NCBI RefSeq assembly: GCF_932526225.1
Contig: NC_064048.1
Location: 11,353,665 to 11,417,664 of the forward strand
Direction of reading: 5' to 3'
Length of the DNA: 64,000 nucleotides
DNA from: Nematostella vectensis
Taxonomy: Eukaryota > Cnidaria > Anthozoa > Actiniaria > Edwardsiidae
Part shown: one piece after another, positions 47,793-62,177 of the stretch
How the letters are laid out: every line of letters starts with the position of its first letter
Numbering within the stretch: the stretch's first letter is position 1
Position numbers and translations under genes: made by a program
Notes under the pieces: generated by a model
Seen by the model: the letters and a program-made list of their open reading frames with translations, nothing else
The model's database searches: none
Told to the model about the DNA's origin: nothing

Positions 47793-49497
47793 TGTGTTAT
47801 TATCTTGGTGCAAAGGAATCTACAGTAGTTTTATAATCAAATAATTGTTTTACTATTAACACGCTTGTTCTTTCAACCAGTTTGTTGGTCTCACAAATAG
47901 ACTTTTAATAAACTTGTATCCCTCCCCTCTCCACTCATTAAAGGGGCAGCGTCATGGCACTGCGCATGTCTGGAGTCAGTGTTTCTTGTAGGCTTTCAAT
48001 TGTCTACACACAGTTGAACTTTAATAGTTGTCAATGCTTTGTTAAAATAATATTCGATATTTTACTGAATGTTTATTGACAGTTTGTGGGCATTTCCTTT
48101 GAATTTAAGTCTTCCACATGGACCAAAGGCTCTTAGGTCAACATTAGAATTTGACTGAAATTCATTGTGTCCTGGCCGGAGAGCTATTGCAAAGCTCTTC
48201 ATCACACTGCACTTTTAAGCATATTCTATGTATGCTTCTTTGTACAAAATGTACCCCTCCTAATAAAACATTAAAGATCACATAACTTGTTTACTTCCTC
48301 GACTCTTTGCTTTTTATTTTTGTTCTCTTACTAGGAAAATATCGAATACAAATAATCAGTAAAGCTAGCAAGCTCATTTTGCTAGCTGTATATAATGCAT
48401 ATCAAGCCTGTATCTTTAGTATCCTGGATCAGGTAGACGAACCTATGTCACACCACTTTTTTGATGAGTATTATAAAAAAATACTAAAAAACGTTATCTT
48501 GAACTGTGTAAAAAAAAAAAAAAAAAAAAAAAACCATAGAGAAAAAAAAAAGGCTATTGGCCTGGGATCGAACCCGGCCTAAAGAACAAAACGGAAACCA
48601 TACATACGGATTACCCAATCGGTATGGCAGCACAAGGCTTTTACGGAAGGCTGTAAAGAACCCGAAGGCCCCAAGCACCGATATTTCCGGCGAATATGCT
48701 GTACAACACTCTTGCAAGGTATTCCAACCCGCGCATTAATGGGGAGGACAATAACCAGGATCCCAGGCCTGTAATACGGTTACGCCACGCACAGCTCGCT
48801 GAGATATAGGATGAAAAAAAATACAGGTCTATGTGGGCGTTTTGGGTCCCTTGGGGGCTCGCTATGTCGGCGTGGCATCGTAACGCACGCGGGCGCATTG
48901 TCTTTTATTGTGTACAGAATGTCTCTGTCGTTTTTTGCTTTACTTTTAGTTTTGCTTTATTTTTATTATTATTTTTTTTTAGTCTTTTTATTTGCAGTTC
49001 TATGTACAGTATTTGACCATAGCTATGATAACAATTTTTCAAAATTATTGTAACCAACTATTGTAACCAATTATCGCAAACCAACTTGACTGCAAAACAC
49101 TATTAGACATTTCTTTCATGTGACTGCGAAGTTGACATGTCAACATCTAGAGGGGCTTCACCCAACAAGGAATCATGGGGGACCATGAAAGCACGGTGTC
49201 GCGGAAAATTTTCCTGCCCCATTTATCAGGAACATCTGTGCAGCCGATGCCCTTAGTTGGATGGGGTGCACAGGTGCTTTGGGTATGGCCCTGTAGATGG
49301 CACAGTGACCACAAGATGTATCTGAATGAAACTGTATACTTATTTAAAATTTTAAAAACATGTGAGTGTTACTTACTTAGTTACAGTAGTTCTTTTGAAT
49401 ATTATTATTTACGTGTATAATTTAGATGAGTAATAAATACTTCTCATTTGTCTCGTAGAGCTCGTATCGTTCCTCCTAAATAACAAACAAAATAATG
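47793..49497 (+). repeat. Repeat copy 29 (1705 bp)
   Basis: A tract of 24 followed by CCATAG. AGTTTTATAATC near 47827 and GGCTATTGG near 48552 are both shared with copies 31 and 36. Confidence 0.95.
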
Positions 49498-50209
49498 TGT
49501 GTTATTATCTTGGTGCAAAGGAATCTACAGTAGTTTTGTAATCAAATAATTGTTTTACTATTAACACGCTTGTTCTTTCAACCAGTTTGTTGGTCTCACA
49601 AATAGACTTTTAATAAACTTGTATCCCTCCCCTCTCCACTCATTAAAGGGGCAGCGTCATGGCACTGCGCATGTCTGGAGTCAGTGTTTCTTGTAGGCTT
49701 TCAATTGTCTACACACAGTTGAACTTTAATAGTTGTCAATGCTTTGTTAAAATAATATTCGATATTTTACTGAATGTTTATTGACAGTTTGTGGGCATTT
49801 CCTTTGAATTTAAGTCTTCCACATGGACCAAAGGCTCTTAGGTCAACATTAGAATTTGACTGAAATTCATTGTGTCCTGGCCGGAGAGCTATTGCAAAGC
49901 TCTTCATCACACTGCACTTTTAAGCATATTCTATGTATGCTTCTTTGTACAAAATGTACCCCTCCTAATAAAACATTAAAGATCACATAACTTGTTTACT
50001 TCCTCGACTCTTTGCTTTTTATTTTTGTTCTCTTACTAGGAAAATATCGAATACAAATAATCAGTAAAGCTAGCAAGCTCATTTTGCTAGCTGTATATAA
50101 TGCATATCAAGCCTGTATCTTTAGTATCCTGGATCAGGTAGACGAACCTATGTCACACCACTTTTTTGATGAGTATTATAAAAAAATACTAAAAAACGTT
50201 ATCTTGAAC

Positions 50210-50242
<33 letters not shown>

Positions 50243-51204
50243 CATAGAGAAAAACAAGGCCATTGGCCTGGGATCGAACCCGGCCTAAAGAACAAAACGG
50301 AAGCCATACATACGGATTACCCAATCGGTATGGCAGCACAAGGCTTTTACGGAAGGCTGTAAAGAACCCGAAGGCCCCAAGCACCGATATTTCCGGCGAA
50401 TATGCTGTACAACACTCTTGCAAGGTATTCCAACCCGCGCATTAATGGGGAGGACAATAACCAGGATCCCAGGCCTGTAATACGGTTACGCCACGCACAG
50501 CTCGCTGAGATATAGGATGAAAAAAAAAAAACAGGTCTATGTGGGCGTTTTGGGTCCCTTGGGGGCTCGCTATGTCGGCGTGGCATCGTAACGCACGCGG
50601 GCGCATTGTCTTTTATTGTGTACAGAATGTCTCTGTCGTTTTTTGCTTTACTTTTAGTTTTGCTTTATTTTTATTATTATTTTTTTTAGTCTTTTTATTT
50701 GCAGTTCTATGTACAGTATTTGACCATAGCTATGATAACAATTTTTCAAAATTATTGTAACCAACTATTGTAACCAATTATCGCAAACCAACTTGACTGC
50801 AAAACACTATTAGACATTTCTTTCATGTGACTGCGAAGTTGACATGTCAACATCTAGAGGGGCTTCACCCAACAAGGAATCATGGGGGACCATGAAAGCA
50901 CGGTGTCGCGGAAAATTTTCCTGCCCCATTTATCAGGAACATCTGTGCAGCCGATGCCCTTAGTTGGATGGGGTGCACAGGTGCTTTGGGTATGGCCCTG
51001 TAGATGGCACAGTGACCACAAGATGTATCTGAATGAAACTGTATACTTATTTAAAATTTTAAAAACATGTGAGTGTTACTTACTTAGTTACAGTAGTTCT
51101 TTTGAATATTATTATTTACGTGTATAATTTAGATGAGTAATAAATACTTCTCATTTGTCTCGTAGAGCTCGTATCGTTCCTCCTAAATAACAAACAAAAT
51201 AATG
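49498..51204 (+). repeat. Repeat copy 30 (1707 bp)
   Basis: A tract of 28 followed by CATAG. It has a long A run of 12 before CAGG near 50520 and a short T run, as in copy 28. Private changes are GAAAAACAAGGCC near 50250, which interrupts the second A run, and GGAAGCCATAC near 50299. Confidence 0.95.
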
Positions 51205-51916
51205 TGTGTTATTATCTTGGTGCAAAGGAATCTACAGTAGTTTTATAATCAAATAATTGTTTTACTATTAACACGCTTGTTCTTTCAACCAGTTTGTTGG
51301 TCTCACAAATAGACTTTTAATAAACTTGTATCCCTCCCCTCTCCACTCATTAAAGGGGCAGCGTCATGGCACTGCGCATGTCTGGAGTCAGTGTTTCTTG
51401 TAGGCTTTCAATTGTCTACACACAGTTGAACTTTAATAGTTGTCAATGCTTTGTTAAAATAATATTCGATATTTTACTGAATGTTTATTGACAGTTTGTG
51501 GGCATTTCCTTTGAATTTAAGTCTTCCACATGGACCAAAGGCTCTTAGGTCAACATTAGAATTTGACTGAAATTCATTGTGTCCTTGCCGGAGAGCTATT
51601 GCAAAGCTCTTCATCACACTGCACTTTTAAGCATATTCTATGTATGCTTCTTTGTACAAAATGTACCCCTCCTAATAAAACATTAAAGATCACATAACTT
51701 GTTTACTTCCTCGACTCTTTGCTTTTTATTTTTGTTCTCTTACTAGGAAAATATCGAATACAAATAATCAGTAAAGCTAGCAAGCTCATTTTGCTAGCTG
51801 TATATAATGCATATCAAGCCTGTATCTTTAGTATCCTGGATCAGGTAGACGAACCTATGTCACACCACTTTTTTGATGAGTATTATAAAAAAATACTAAA
51901 AAACGTTATCTAGAAC

Positions 51917-51953
<37 letters not shown>

Positions 51954-52914
51954 ATAGAGAAAAAAAAAGGCTATTGGCCTGGGATCGAACCCGGCCTAAA
52001 GAACAAAACGGAAACCATACATACGGATTACCCAATCGGTATGGCAGCACAAGGCTTTTACGGAAGGCTGTAAAGAACCCGAAGGCCCCAAGCACCGATA
52101 TTTCCGGCGAATATGCTGTACAACACTCTTGCAAGGTATTCCAACCCGCGCATTAATGGGGAGGACAATAACCAGGATCCCAGGCCTGTAATACGGTTAC
52201 GCCACGCACAGCTCGCTGAGATATAGGATGAAAAAAAATACAGGTCTATGTGGGCGTTTTGGGTCCCTTGGGGGCTCGCTATGTCGGCGTGGCATCGTAA
52301 CGCACGCGGGCGCATTGTCTTTTATTGTGTACAGAATGTCTCTGTCGTTTTTTGCTTTACTTTTAGTTTTGCTTTATTTTTATTATTATTTTTTTTTAGT
52401 CTTTTTATTTGCAGTTCTATGTACAGTATTTGACCATAGCTATGATAACAATTTTTCAAAATTATTGTAACCAACTATTGTAACCAATTATCGCAAACCA
52501 ACTTGACTGCAAAACACTATTAGACATTTCTTTCATGTGACTGCGAAGTTGACATGTCAACATCTAGAGGGGCTTCACCCAACAAGGAATCATGGGGGAC
52601 CATGAAAGCACGGTGTCGCGGAAAATTTTCCTGCCCCATTTATCAGGAACATCTGTGCAGCCGATGCCCTTAGTTGGATGGGGTGCACAGGTGCTTTGGG
52701 TATGGCCCTGTAGATGGCACAGTGACCACAAGATGTATCTGAATGAAACTGTATACTTATTTAAAATTTTAAAAACATGTGAGTGTTACTTACTTAGTTA
52801 CAGTAGTTCTTTTGAATATTATTATTTACGTGTATAATTTAGATGAGTAATAAATACTTCTCATTTGTCTCGTAGAGCTCGTATCGTTCCTCCTAAATAA
52901 CAAACAAAATAATG
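51205..52914 (+). repeat. Repeat copy 31 (1710 bp)
   Basis: A tract of 30 followed by CCATAG. It has AGTTTTATAATC, GGCTATTGG and GTGTCCTTGCCGG. TATCTAGAACTG near 51908 is private. Confidence 0.95.
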
Positions 52915-53626
52915 TGTGTTATTATCTTGGTGCAAAGGAATCTACAGTAGTTTTGTAATCAAATAATTGTTTTACTATTAACACGCTTGTTCTTTCAACC
53001 AGTTTGTTGGTCTCACAAATAGACTTTTAATAAACTTGTATCCCTCCCCTCTCCACTCATTAAAGGGGCAGCGTCATGGCACTGCGTATGTCTGGAGTCA
53101 GTGTTTCTTGTAGGCTTTCAATTGTCTACACACAGTTGAACTTTAATAGTTGTCAATGCTTTGTTAAAATAATATTCGATATTTTACTGAATGTTTATTG
53201 ACAGTTTGTGGGCATTTCCTTTGAATTTAAGTCTTCCACATGGACCAAAGGCTCTTAGGTCAACATTAGAATTTGACTGAAATTCATTGTCTCCTTGCCG
53301 GAGAGCTATTGCAAAGCTCTTCATCACACTGCACTTTTAAGCATATTCTATGTATGCTTCTTTGTACAAAATGTACCCCTCCTAATAAAACATTAAAGAT
53401 CACATAACTTGTTAACTTCCTCGACTCTTTGCTTTTTATTTTTGTTCTCTTACTAGGAAAATATCGAATACAAATAATCAGTAAGGCTAGCAAGCTCATT
53501 TTGCTAGCTGTATATAATGCATATCAAGCCTGTATCTTTAGTATCCTGGATCAGGTAGACGAACCTATGTCACACCACTTTTTTGATGAGTATTATAAAA
53601 AAATACTAAAAAACGTTATCTTGAAC

Positions 53627-53662
<36 letters not shown>

Positions 53663-54623
53663 ATAGAGAAAAAAAAAGGCTATTGGCCTGGGATCGAACC
53701 CGGCCTAAAGAACAAAACGGAAACCATACATACGGATTACCCAATCGGTATGGCAGCACAAGGCTTTTACGGAAGGCTGTAAAGAACCCGAAGGCCCCAA
53801 GCACCGATATTTCCGGCGAATATGCTGTACAACACTCTTGCAAGGTATTCCAACCCGCGCATTAATGGGGAGGACAATAACCAGGATCCCAGGCCTGTAA
53901 TACGGTTACGCCACGCACAGCTCGCTGAGATATAGGATGAAAAAAAATACAGGTCTATGTGGGCGTTTTGGGTCCCTTGGGGGCTCGCTATGTCGGCGTG
54001 GCATCGTAACGCACGCGGGCGCATTGTCTTTTATTGTGTACAGAATGTCTCTGTCGTTTTTTGCTTTACTTTTAGTTTTGCTTTATTTTTATTATTATTT
54101 TTTTTTAGTCTTTTTATTTGCAGTTCTATGTACAGTATTTGACCATAGCTATGATAACAATTTTTCAAAATTATTGTAACCAACTATTGTAACCAATTAT
54201 CGCAAACCAACTTGACTGCAAAACACTATTAGACATTTCTTTCATGTGACTGCGAAGTTGACATGTCAACATCTAGAGGGGCTTCACCCAACAAGGAATC
54301 ATGGGGGACCATGAAAGCACGGTGTCGCGGAAAATTTTCCTGCCCCATTTATCAGGAACATCTGTGCAGCCGATGCCCTTAGTTGGATGGGGTGCACAGG
54401 TGCTTTGGGTATGGCCCTGTAGATGGCACAGTGACCACAAGATGTATCTGAATGAAACTGTATACTTATTTAAAATTTTAAAAACATGTGAGTGTTACTT
54501 ACTTAGTTACAGTAGTTCTTTTGAATATTATTATTTACGTGTATAATTTAGATGAGTAATAAATACTTCTCATTTGTCTCGTAGAGCTCGTATCGTTCCT
54601 CCTAAATAACAAACAAAATAATG
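52915..54623 (+). repeat. Repeat copy 32 (1709 bp)
   Basis: A tract of 29 followed by CCATAG. CATTGTCTCCTTGCC near 53286 is shared with copies 33, 34 and 38, and CTTGTTAACTTCC near 53408 with copies 34, 35 and 38. It also has GGCTATTGG. Confidence 0.95.
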
Positions 54624-56315
54624 TGTGTTATTATCTTGGTGCAAAGGAATCTACAGTAGTTTTGTAATCAAATAATTGTTTTACTATTAACACGCTTGTT
54701 CTTTCAACCAGTTTGTTGGTCTCACAAATAGACTTTTAATAAACTTGTATCCCTCCCCTCTCCACTCATTAAAGGGGCAGCGTCATGGCACTGCGCATGT
54801 CTGGAGTCAGTGTTTCTTGTAGGCTTTCAATTGTCTACACACAGTTGAACTTTAATAGTTGTCAATGCTTTGTTAAAATAATATTCGATATTTTACTGAA
54901 TGTTTATTGACAGTTTGTGGGCATTTCCTTTGAATTTAAGTCTTCCACATGGACCAAAGGCTCTTAGGTCAACATTAGAATTTGACTGAAATTCATTGTC
55001 TCCTTGCCGGAGAGCTATTGCAAAGCTCTTCATCACACTGCACTTTTAAGCATATTCTATGTATGCTTCTTTGTACAAAATGTACCCCTCCTAATAAAAC
55101 ATTAAAGATCACATAACTTGTTTACTTCCTCGACTTTTTGCTTTTTATTTTTGTTCTCTTACTAGGGAAATATCGAATACAAATAATCAGTAAAGCTAGC
55201 AAGCTCATTTTGCTAGCTGTATATAATGCATATCAAGCCTGTATCTTTAGTATCCTGGATCAGGTAGACGAACCTATGTCACACCACTTTTTTGATGAGT
55301 ATTATAAAAAAATACTAAAAAACGTTATCTTGAACTGTGTAAAAAAAAAAAACCATAGAGAAAAAAAAAGGCTATTGGCCTGGGATCGAACCCGGCCTAA
55401 AGAACAAAACGGAAACCATACATACGGATTACCCAATCGGTATGGCAGCACAAGGCTTTTACGGAAGGCTGTAAAGAACCCGAAGGCCCCAAGCACCGAT
55501 ATTTCCGGCGAATATGCTGTACAACACTCTTGCAAGGTATTCCAACCCGCGCATTAATGGGGAGGACAATAACCAGGATCCCAGGCCTGTAATACGGTTA
55601 CGCCACGCACAGCTCGCTGAGATATAGGATGAAAAAAAATACAGGTCTATGTGGGCGTTTTGGGTCCCTTGGGGGCTCGCTATGTCGGCGTGGCATCGTA
55701 ACGCACGCGGGCGCATTGTCTTTTATTGTGTACAGAATGTCTCTGTCGTTTTTTGCTTTACTTTTAGTTTTGCTTTATTTTTATTATTATTTTTTTTTAG
55801 TCTTTTTATTTGCAGTTCTATGTACAGTATTTGACCATAGCTATGATAACAATTTTTCAAAATTATTGTAACCAACTATTGTAACCAATTATCGCAAACC
55901 AACTTGACTGCAAAACACTATTAGACATTTCTTTCATGTGACTGCGAAGTTGACATGTCAACATCTAGAGGGGCTTCACCCAACAAGGAATCATGGGGGA
56001 CCATGAAAGCACGGTGTCGCGGAAAATTTTCCTGCCCCATTTATCAGGAACATCTGTGCAGCCGATGCCCTTAGTTGGATGGGGTGCACAGGTGCTTTGG
56101 GTATGGCCCTGTAGATGGCACAGTGACCACAAGATGTATCTGAATGAAACTGTATACTTATTTAAAATTTTAAAAACATGTGAGTGTTACTTACTTAGTT
56201 ACAGTAGTTCTTTTGAATATTATTATTTACGTGTATAATTTAGATGAGTAATAAATACTTCTCATTTGTCTCGTAGAGCTCGTATCGTTCCTCCTAAATA
56301 ACAAACAAAATAATG
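54624..56315 (+). repeat. Repeat copy 33 (1692 bp), shortest copy
   Basis: The A tract is only 12 (55341-55352), which accounts for the short unit. It has CATTGTCTCCTTGCC and GGCTATTGG. CGACTTTTTGC near 55130 is shared with copy 1, and CTAGGGAAATATC near 55163 is private. Confidence 0.95.
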
Positions 56316-58016
56316 TGTGTTATTATCTTGGTGCAAAGGAATCTACAGTAGTTTTGTAATCAAATAATTGTTTTACTATTAACAGGCTTGTTCTTTCAAC
56401 CAGTTTGTTGGTCTCACAAATAGACTTTTAATAAACTTGTATCCCTCCCCTCTCCACTCATTAAAGGGGCAGCGTCATGGCACTGCGCATGTCTGGAGTC
56501 AGTGTTTCTTGTAGGCTTTCAATTGTCTACACACAGTTGAACTTTAATAGTTGTCAATGCTTTGTTAAAATAATATTCGATATTTTACTGAATGTTTATT
56601 GACAGTTTGTGGGCATTTCCTTTGAATTTAAGTCTTCCACATGGACCAAAGGCTCTTAGGTCAACATCAGAATTTGACTGAAATTCATTGTCTCCTTGCC
56701 GGAGAGCTATTGCAAAGCTCTTCATCACACTGCACTTTTAAGCATATTCTATGTATGCTTCTTTGTACAAAATGTACCCCTCCTAATAAAACATTAAAGA
56801 TCACATAACTTGTTAACTTCCTCGACTCTTTGCTTTTTATTTTTGTTCTCTTACTAGGAAAATATCGAATACAAATAATCAGTAAAGCTAGCAAGCTCAT
56901 TTTGCTAGCTGTATATAATGCATATCAAGCCTGTATCTTTAGTATCCTGGATCAGGTAGACGAACCTATGTCACACCACTTTTTTGATGAGTATTATAAA
57001 AAAATACTAAAAAACGTTATCTTGAACTGTGTAAAAAAAAAAAAAACAAAAAAACCATAGAGAAAAAAAAAGGCCATTGGCCTGGGATCGAACCCGGCCT
57101 AAAGAACAAAACGGAAACCATACATACGGATTACCCAATCGGTATGGCAGCACAAGGCTTTTACGGAAGGCTGTAAAGAACCCGAAGGCCCCAAGCACCG
57201 ATATTTCCGGCGAATATGCTGTACAACACTCTTGCAAGGTATTCCAACCCGCGCATTAATGGGGAGGACAATAACCAGGATCCCAGGCCTGTAATACGGT
57301 TACGCCACGCACAGCTCGCTGAGATATAGGATGAAAAAAAATACAGGTCTATGTGGGCGTTTTGGGTCCCTTGGGGGCTCGCTATGTCGGCGTGGCATCG
57401 TAACGCACGCGGGCGCATTGTCTTTTATTGTGTACAGAATGTCTCTGTCGTTTTTTGCTTTACTTTTAGTTTTGCTTTATTTTTATTATTATTTTTTTTA
57501 GTCTTTTTATTTGCAGTTCTATGTACAGTATTTGACCATAGCTATGATAACAATTTTTCAAAATTATTGTAACCAACTATTGTAACCAATTATCGCAAAC
57601 CAACTTGACTGCAAAACACTATTAGACATTTCTTTCATGTGACTGCGAAGTTGACATGTCAACATCTAGAGGGGCTTCACCCAACAAGGAATCATGGGGG
57701 ACCATGAAAGCACGGTGTCGCGGAAAATTTTCCTGCCCCATTTATCAGGAACATCTGTGCAGCCGATGCCCTTAGTTGGATGGGGTGCACAGGTGCTTTG
57801 GGTATGGCCCTGTAGATGGCACAGTGACCACAAGATGTATCTGAATGAAACTGTATACTTATTTAAAATTTTAAAAACATGTGAGTGTTACTTACTTAGT
57901 TACAGTAGTTCTTTTGAATATTATTATTTACGTGTATAATTTAGATGAGTAATAAATACTTCTCATTTGTCTCGTAGAGCTCGTATCGTTCCTCCTAAAT
58001 AACAAACAAAATAATG
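56316..58016 (+). repeat. Repeat copy 34 (1701 bp), interrupted A tract
   Basis: The A tract is split by C (14 A, C, 7 A). It carries CATTGTCTCCTTGCC and CTTGTTAACTTCC with GGCCATTGG, the same combination as copy 38, four units on. AACAGGCTTG near 56383 and AACATCAGAATT near 56664 are private. Confidence 0.95.
57033..57055 (+). repeat. C-interrupted A tract, copy 34
   Basis: 14 A, one C, seven A, then CCATAG. Copy 35 has the same pattern with 15 A (58734-58756), and copy 36 has two interruptions (60436-60466). Interrupted tracts occur only in these three neighbouring copies. Confidence 0.85.
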
Positions 58017-59718
58017 TGTGTTATTATCTTGGTGCAAAGGAATCTACAGTAGTTTTATAATCAAATAATTGTTTTACTATTAACACGCTTGTTCTTTCAA
58101 CCAGTTTGTTGGTCTCACAAATAGACTTTTAATAAACTTGTATCCCTCCCCTCTCCACTCATTAAAGGGGCAGCGTCATGGCACTGCGCATGTCTGGAGT
58201 CAGTGTTTCTTGTAGGCTTTCAATTGTCTACACACAGTTGAACTTTAATAGTTGTCAATGCTTTGTTAAAATAATATTCGATATTTTACTGAATGTTTAT
58301 TGACAGTTTGTGGGCATTTCCTTTGAATTTAAGTCTTCCACATGGACCAAAGGCTCTTAGGTCAACATTAGAATTTGACTGAAATTCATTGTGTCCTGGC
58401 CGGAGAGCTATTGCAAAGCTCTTCATCACACTGCACTTTTAAGCATATTCTATGTATGCTTCTTTGTACAAAATGTACCCCTCCTAATAAAACATTAAAG
58501 ATCACATAACTTGTTAACTTCCTCGACTCTTTGCTTTTTATTTTTGTTCTCTTACTAGGAAAATATCGAATACAAATAATCAGTAAAGCTAGCAAGCTCA
58601 TTTTGCTAGCTGTATATAATGCATATCAAGCCTGTATCTTTAGTATCCTGGATCAGGTAGACGAACCTATGTCACACCACTTTTTTGATGAGTATTATAA
58701 AAAAATACTAAAAAACGTTATCTTGAACTGTGTAAAAAAAAAAAAAAACAAAAAAACCATAGAGAAAAAAAAAGGCCATTGGCCTGGGATCGAACCCGGC
58801 CTAAAGAACAAAACGGAAACCATACATACGGATTACCCAATCGGTATGGCAGCACAAGGCTTTTACGGAAGGCTGTAAAGAACCCGAAGGCCCCAAGCAC
58901 CGATATTTCCGGCGAATATGCTGTACAACACTCTTGCAAGGTATTCCAACCCGCGCATTAATGGGGAGGACAATAACCAGGATCCCAGGCCTGTAATACG
59001 GTTACGCCACGCACAGCTCGCTGAGATATAGGATGAAAAAAAATACAGGTCTATGTGGGCGTTTTGGGTCCCTTGGGGGCTCGCTATGTCGGCGTGGCAT
59101 CGTAACGCACGCGGGCGCATTGTCTTTTATTGTGTACAGAATGTCTCTGTCGTTTTTTGCTTTACTTTTAGTTTTGCTTTATTTTTATTATTATTTTTTT
59201 TAGTCTTTTTATTTGCAGTTCTATGTACAGTATTTGACCATAGCTATGATAACAATTTTTCAAAATTATTGTAACCAACTATTGTAACCAATTATCGCAA
59301 ACCAACTTGACTGCAAAACACTATTAGACATTTCTTTCATGTGACTGCGAAGTTGACATGTCAACATCTAGAGGGGCTTCACCCAACAAGGAATCATGGG
59401 GGACCATGAAAGCACGGTGTCGCGGAAAATTTTCCTGCCCCATTTATCAGGAACATCTGTGCAGCCGATGCCCTTAGTTGGATGGGGTGCACAGGTGCTT
59501 TGGGTATGGCCCTGTAGATGGCACAGTGACCACAAGATGTATCTGAATGAAACTGTATACTTATTTAAAATTTTAAAAACATGTGAGTGTTACTTACTTA
59601 GTTACAGTAGTTCTTTTGAATATTATTATTTACGTGTATAATTTAGATGAGTAATAAATACTTCTCATTTGTCTCGTAGAGCTCGTATCGTTCCTCCTAA
59701 ATAACAAACAAAATAATG
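58017..59718 (+). repeat. Repeat copy 35 (1702 bp), interrupted A tract
   Basis: The A tract is split by C (15 A, C, 7 A), as in copy 34. It has AGTTTTATAATC near 58052 and CTTGTTAACTTCC near 58509. Confidence 0.95.
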
Positions 59719-61428
59719 TGTGTTATTATCTTGGTGCAAAGGAATCTACAGTAGTTTTATAATCAAATAATTGTTTTACTATTAACACGCTTGTTCTTTC
59801 AACCAGTTTGTTGGTCTCACAAATAGACTTTTAATAAACTTGTATCCCTCCCCTCTCCACTCATTAAAGGGGCAGCGTCATGGCACTGCGCATGTCTGGA
59901 GTCAGTGTTTCTTGTAGGCTTTCAATTGTCTACACACAGTTGAACTTTAATAGTTGTCAATGCTTTGTTAAAATAATATTCGATATTTTACTGAATGTTT
60001 ATTGACAGTTTGTGGGCATTTCCTTTGAATTTAAGTCTTCCACATGGACCAAAGGCTCTTAGGTCAACATTAGAATTTGACTGAAATTCATTGTGTCCTG
60101 GCCGGAGAGCTATTGCAAAGCTCTTCATCACACTGCACTTTTAAGCATATTCTATGTATGCTTCTTTGTACAAAATGTACCCCTCCTAATAAAACATTAA
60201 AGATCACATAACTTGTTTACTTCCTCGACTCTTTGCTTTTTATTTTTGTTCTCTTACTAGGAAAATATCGAATACAAATAATCAGTAAAGCTAGCAAGCT
60301 CATTTTGCTAGCTGTATATAATGCATATCAAGCCTGTATCTTTAGTATCCTGGATCAGGTAGACGAACCTATGTCACACCACTTTTTTGATGAGTATTAT
60401 AAAAAAATACTAAAAAACGTTATCTTGAACTGTGTAAAAAAACAAAAAAACAAAAAAAAAAAAAACCATAGAGAAAAAAAAAGGCTATTGGCCTGGGATC
60501 GAACCCGGCCTAAAGAACAAAACGGAAACCATACATACGGATTACCCAATCGGTATGGCAGCACAAGGCTTTTACGGAAGGCTGTAAAGAACCCGAAGGC
60601 CCCAAGCACCGATATTTCCGGCGAATATGCTGTACAACACTCTTGCAAGGTATTCCAACCCGCGCATTAATGGGGAGGACAATAACCAGGATCCCAGGCC
60701 TGTAATACGGTTACGCCACGCACAGCTCGCTGAGATATAGGATGAAAAAAAATACAGGTCTATGTGGGCGTTTTGGGTCCCTTGGGGGCTCGCTATGTCG
60801 GCGTGGCATCGTAACGCACGCGGGCGCATTGTCTTTTATTGTGTACAGAATGTCTCTGTCGTTTTTTGCTTTACTTTTAGTTTTGCTTTATTTTTATTAT
60901 TATTTTTTTTTAGTCTTTTTATTTGCAGTTCTATGTACAGTATTTGACCATAGCTATGATAACAATTTTTCAAAATTATTGTAACCAACTATTGTAACCA
61001 ATTATCGCAAACCAACTTGACTGCAAAACACTATTAGACATTTCTTTCATGTGACTGCGAAGTTGACATGTCAACATCTAGAGGGGCTTCACCCAACAAG
61101 GAATCATGGGGGACCATGAAAGCACGGTGTCGCGGAAAATTTTCCTGCCCCATTTATCAGGAACATCTGTGCAGCCGATGCCCTTAGTTGGATGGGGTGC
61201 ACAGGTGCTTTGGGTATGGCCCTGTAGATGGCACAGTGACCACAAGATGTATCTGAATGAAACTGTATACTTATTTAAAATTTTAAAAACATGTGAGTGT
61301 TACTTACTTAGTTACAGTAGTTCTTTTGAATATTATTATTTACGTGTATAATTTAGATGAGTAATAAATACTTCTCATTTGTCTCGTAGAGCTCGTATCG
61401 TTCCTCCTAAATAACAAACAAAATAATG
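59719..61428 (+). repeat. Repeat copy 36 (1710 bp), twice-interrupted A tract
   Basis: The A tract reads 7 A, C, 7 A, C, 14 A (about 60436-60466). It has AGTTTTATAATC near 59752 and GGCTATTGG near 60483. Confidence 0.95.
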
Positions 61429-62140
61429 TGTGTTATTATCTTGGTGCAAAGGAATCTACAGTAGTTTTGTAATCAAATAATTGTTTTACTATTAACACGC
61501 TTGTTCTTTCAACCAGTTTGTTGGTCTCACAAATAGACTTTTAATAAACTTGTATCCCTTCCCTCTCCACTCATTAAAGGGGCAGCGTCATGGCACTGCG
61601 CATGTCTGGAGTCAGTGTTTCTTGTAGGCTTTCAATTGTCTACACACAGTTGAACTTTAATAGTTGTCAATGCTTTGTTAAAATAATATTCGATATTTTA
61701 CTGAATGTTTATTGACAGTTTGTGGGCATTTCCTTTGAATTTAAGTCTTCCACATGGACCAAAGACTCTTAGGTCAACATTAGAATTTGACTGAAATTCA
61801 TTGTGTCCTGGCCGGAGAGCTATTGCAAAGCTCTTCATCACACTGCACTTTTAAGCATATTCTATGTATGCTTCTTTGTACAAAATGTACCCCTCCTAAT
61901 AAAACATTAAAGATCACATAACTTGTTTACTTCCTCGACTCTTTGCTTTTTATTTTTGTTCTCTTACTAGGAAAATATCGAATACAAATAATCAGTAAAG
62001 CTAGCAAGCTCATTTTGCTAGCTGTATATAATGCATATCAAGCCTGTATCTTTAGTATCCTGGATCAGGTAGACGAACCTATGTCACACCACTTTTTTGA
62101 TGAGTATTATAAAAAAATACTAAAAAACGTTATCTTGAAC

Positions 62141-62177
<37 letters not shown>

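Noticed and set aside
53284-53499. 71-codon minus-strand ORF in copies 32, 34, 35 and 38
   Set aside because: It exists because the TTTACTT-to-TTAACTT change removed a stop in that frame. It has no conserved counterpart in the other copies.
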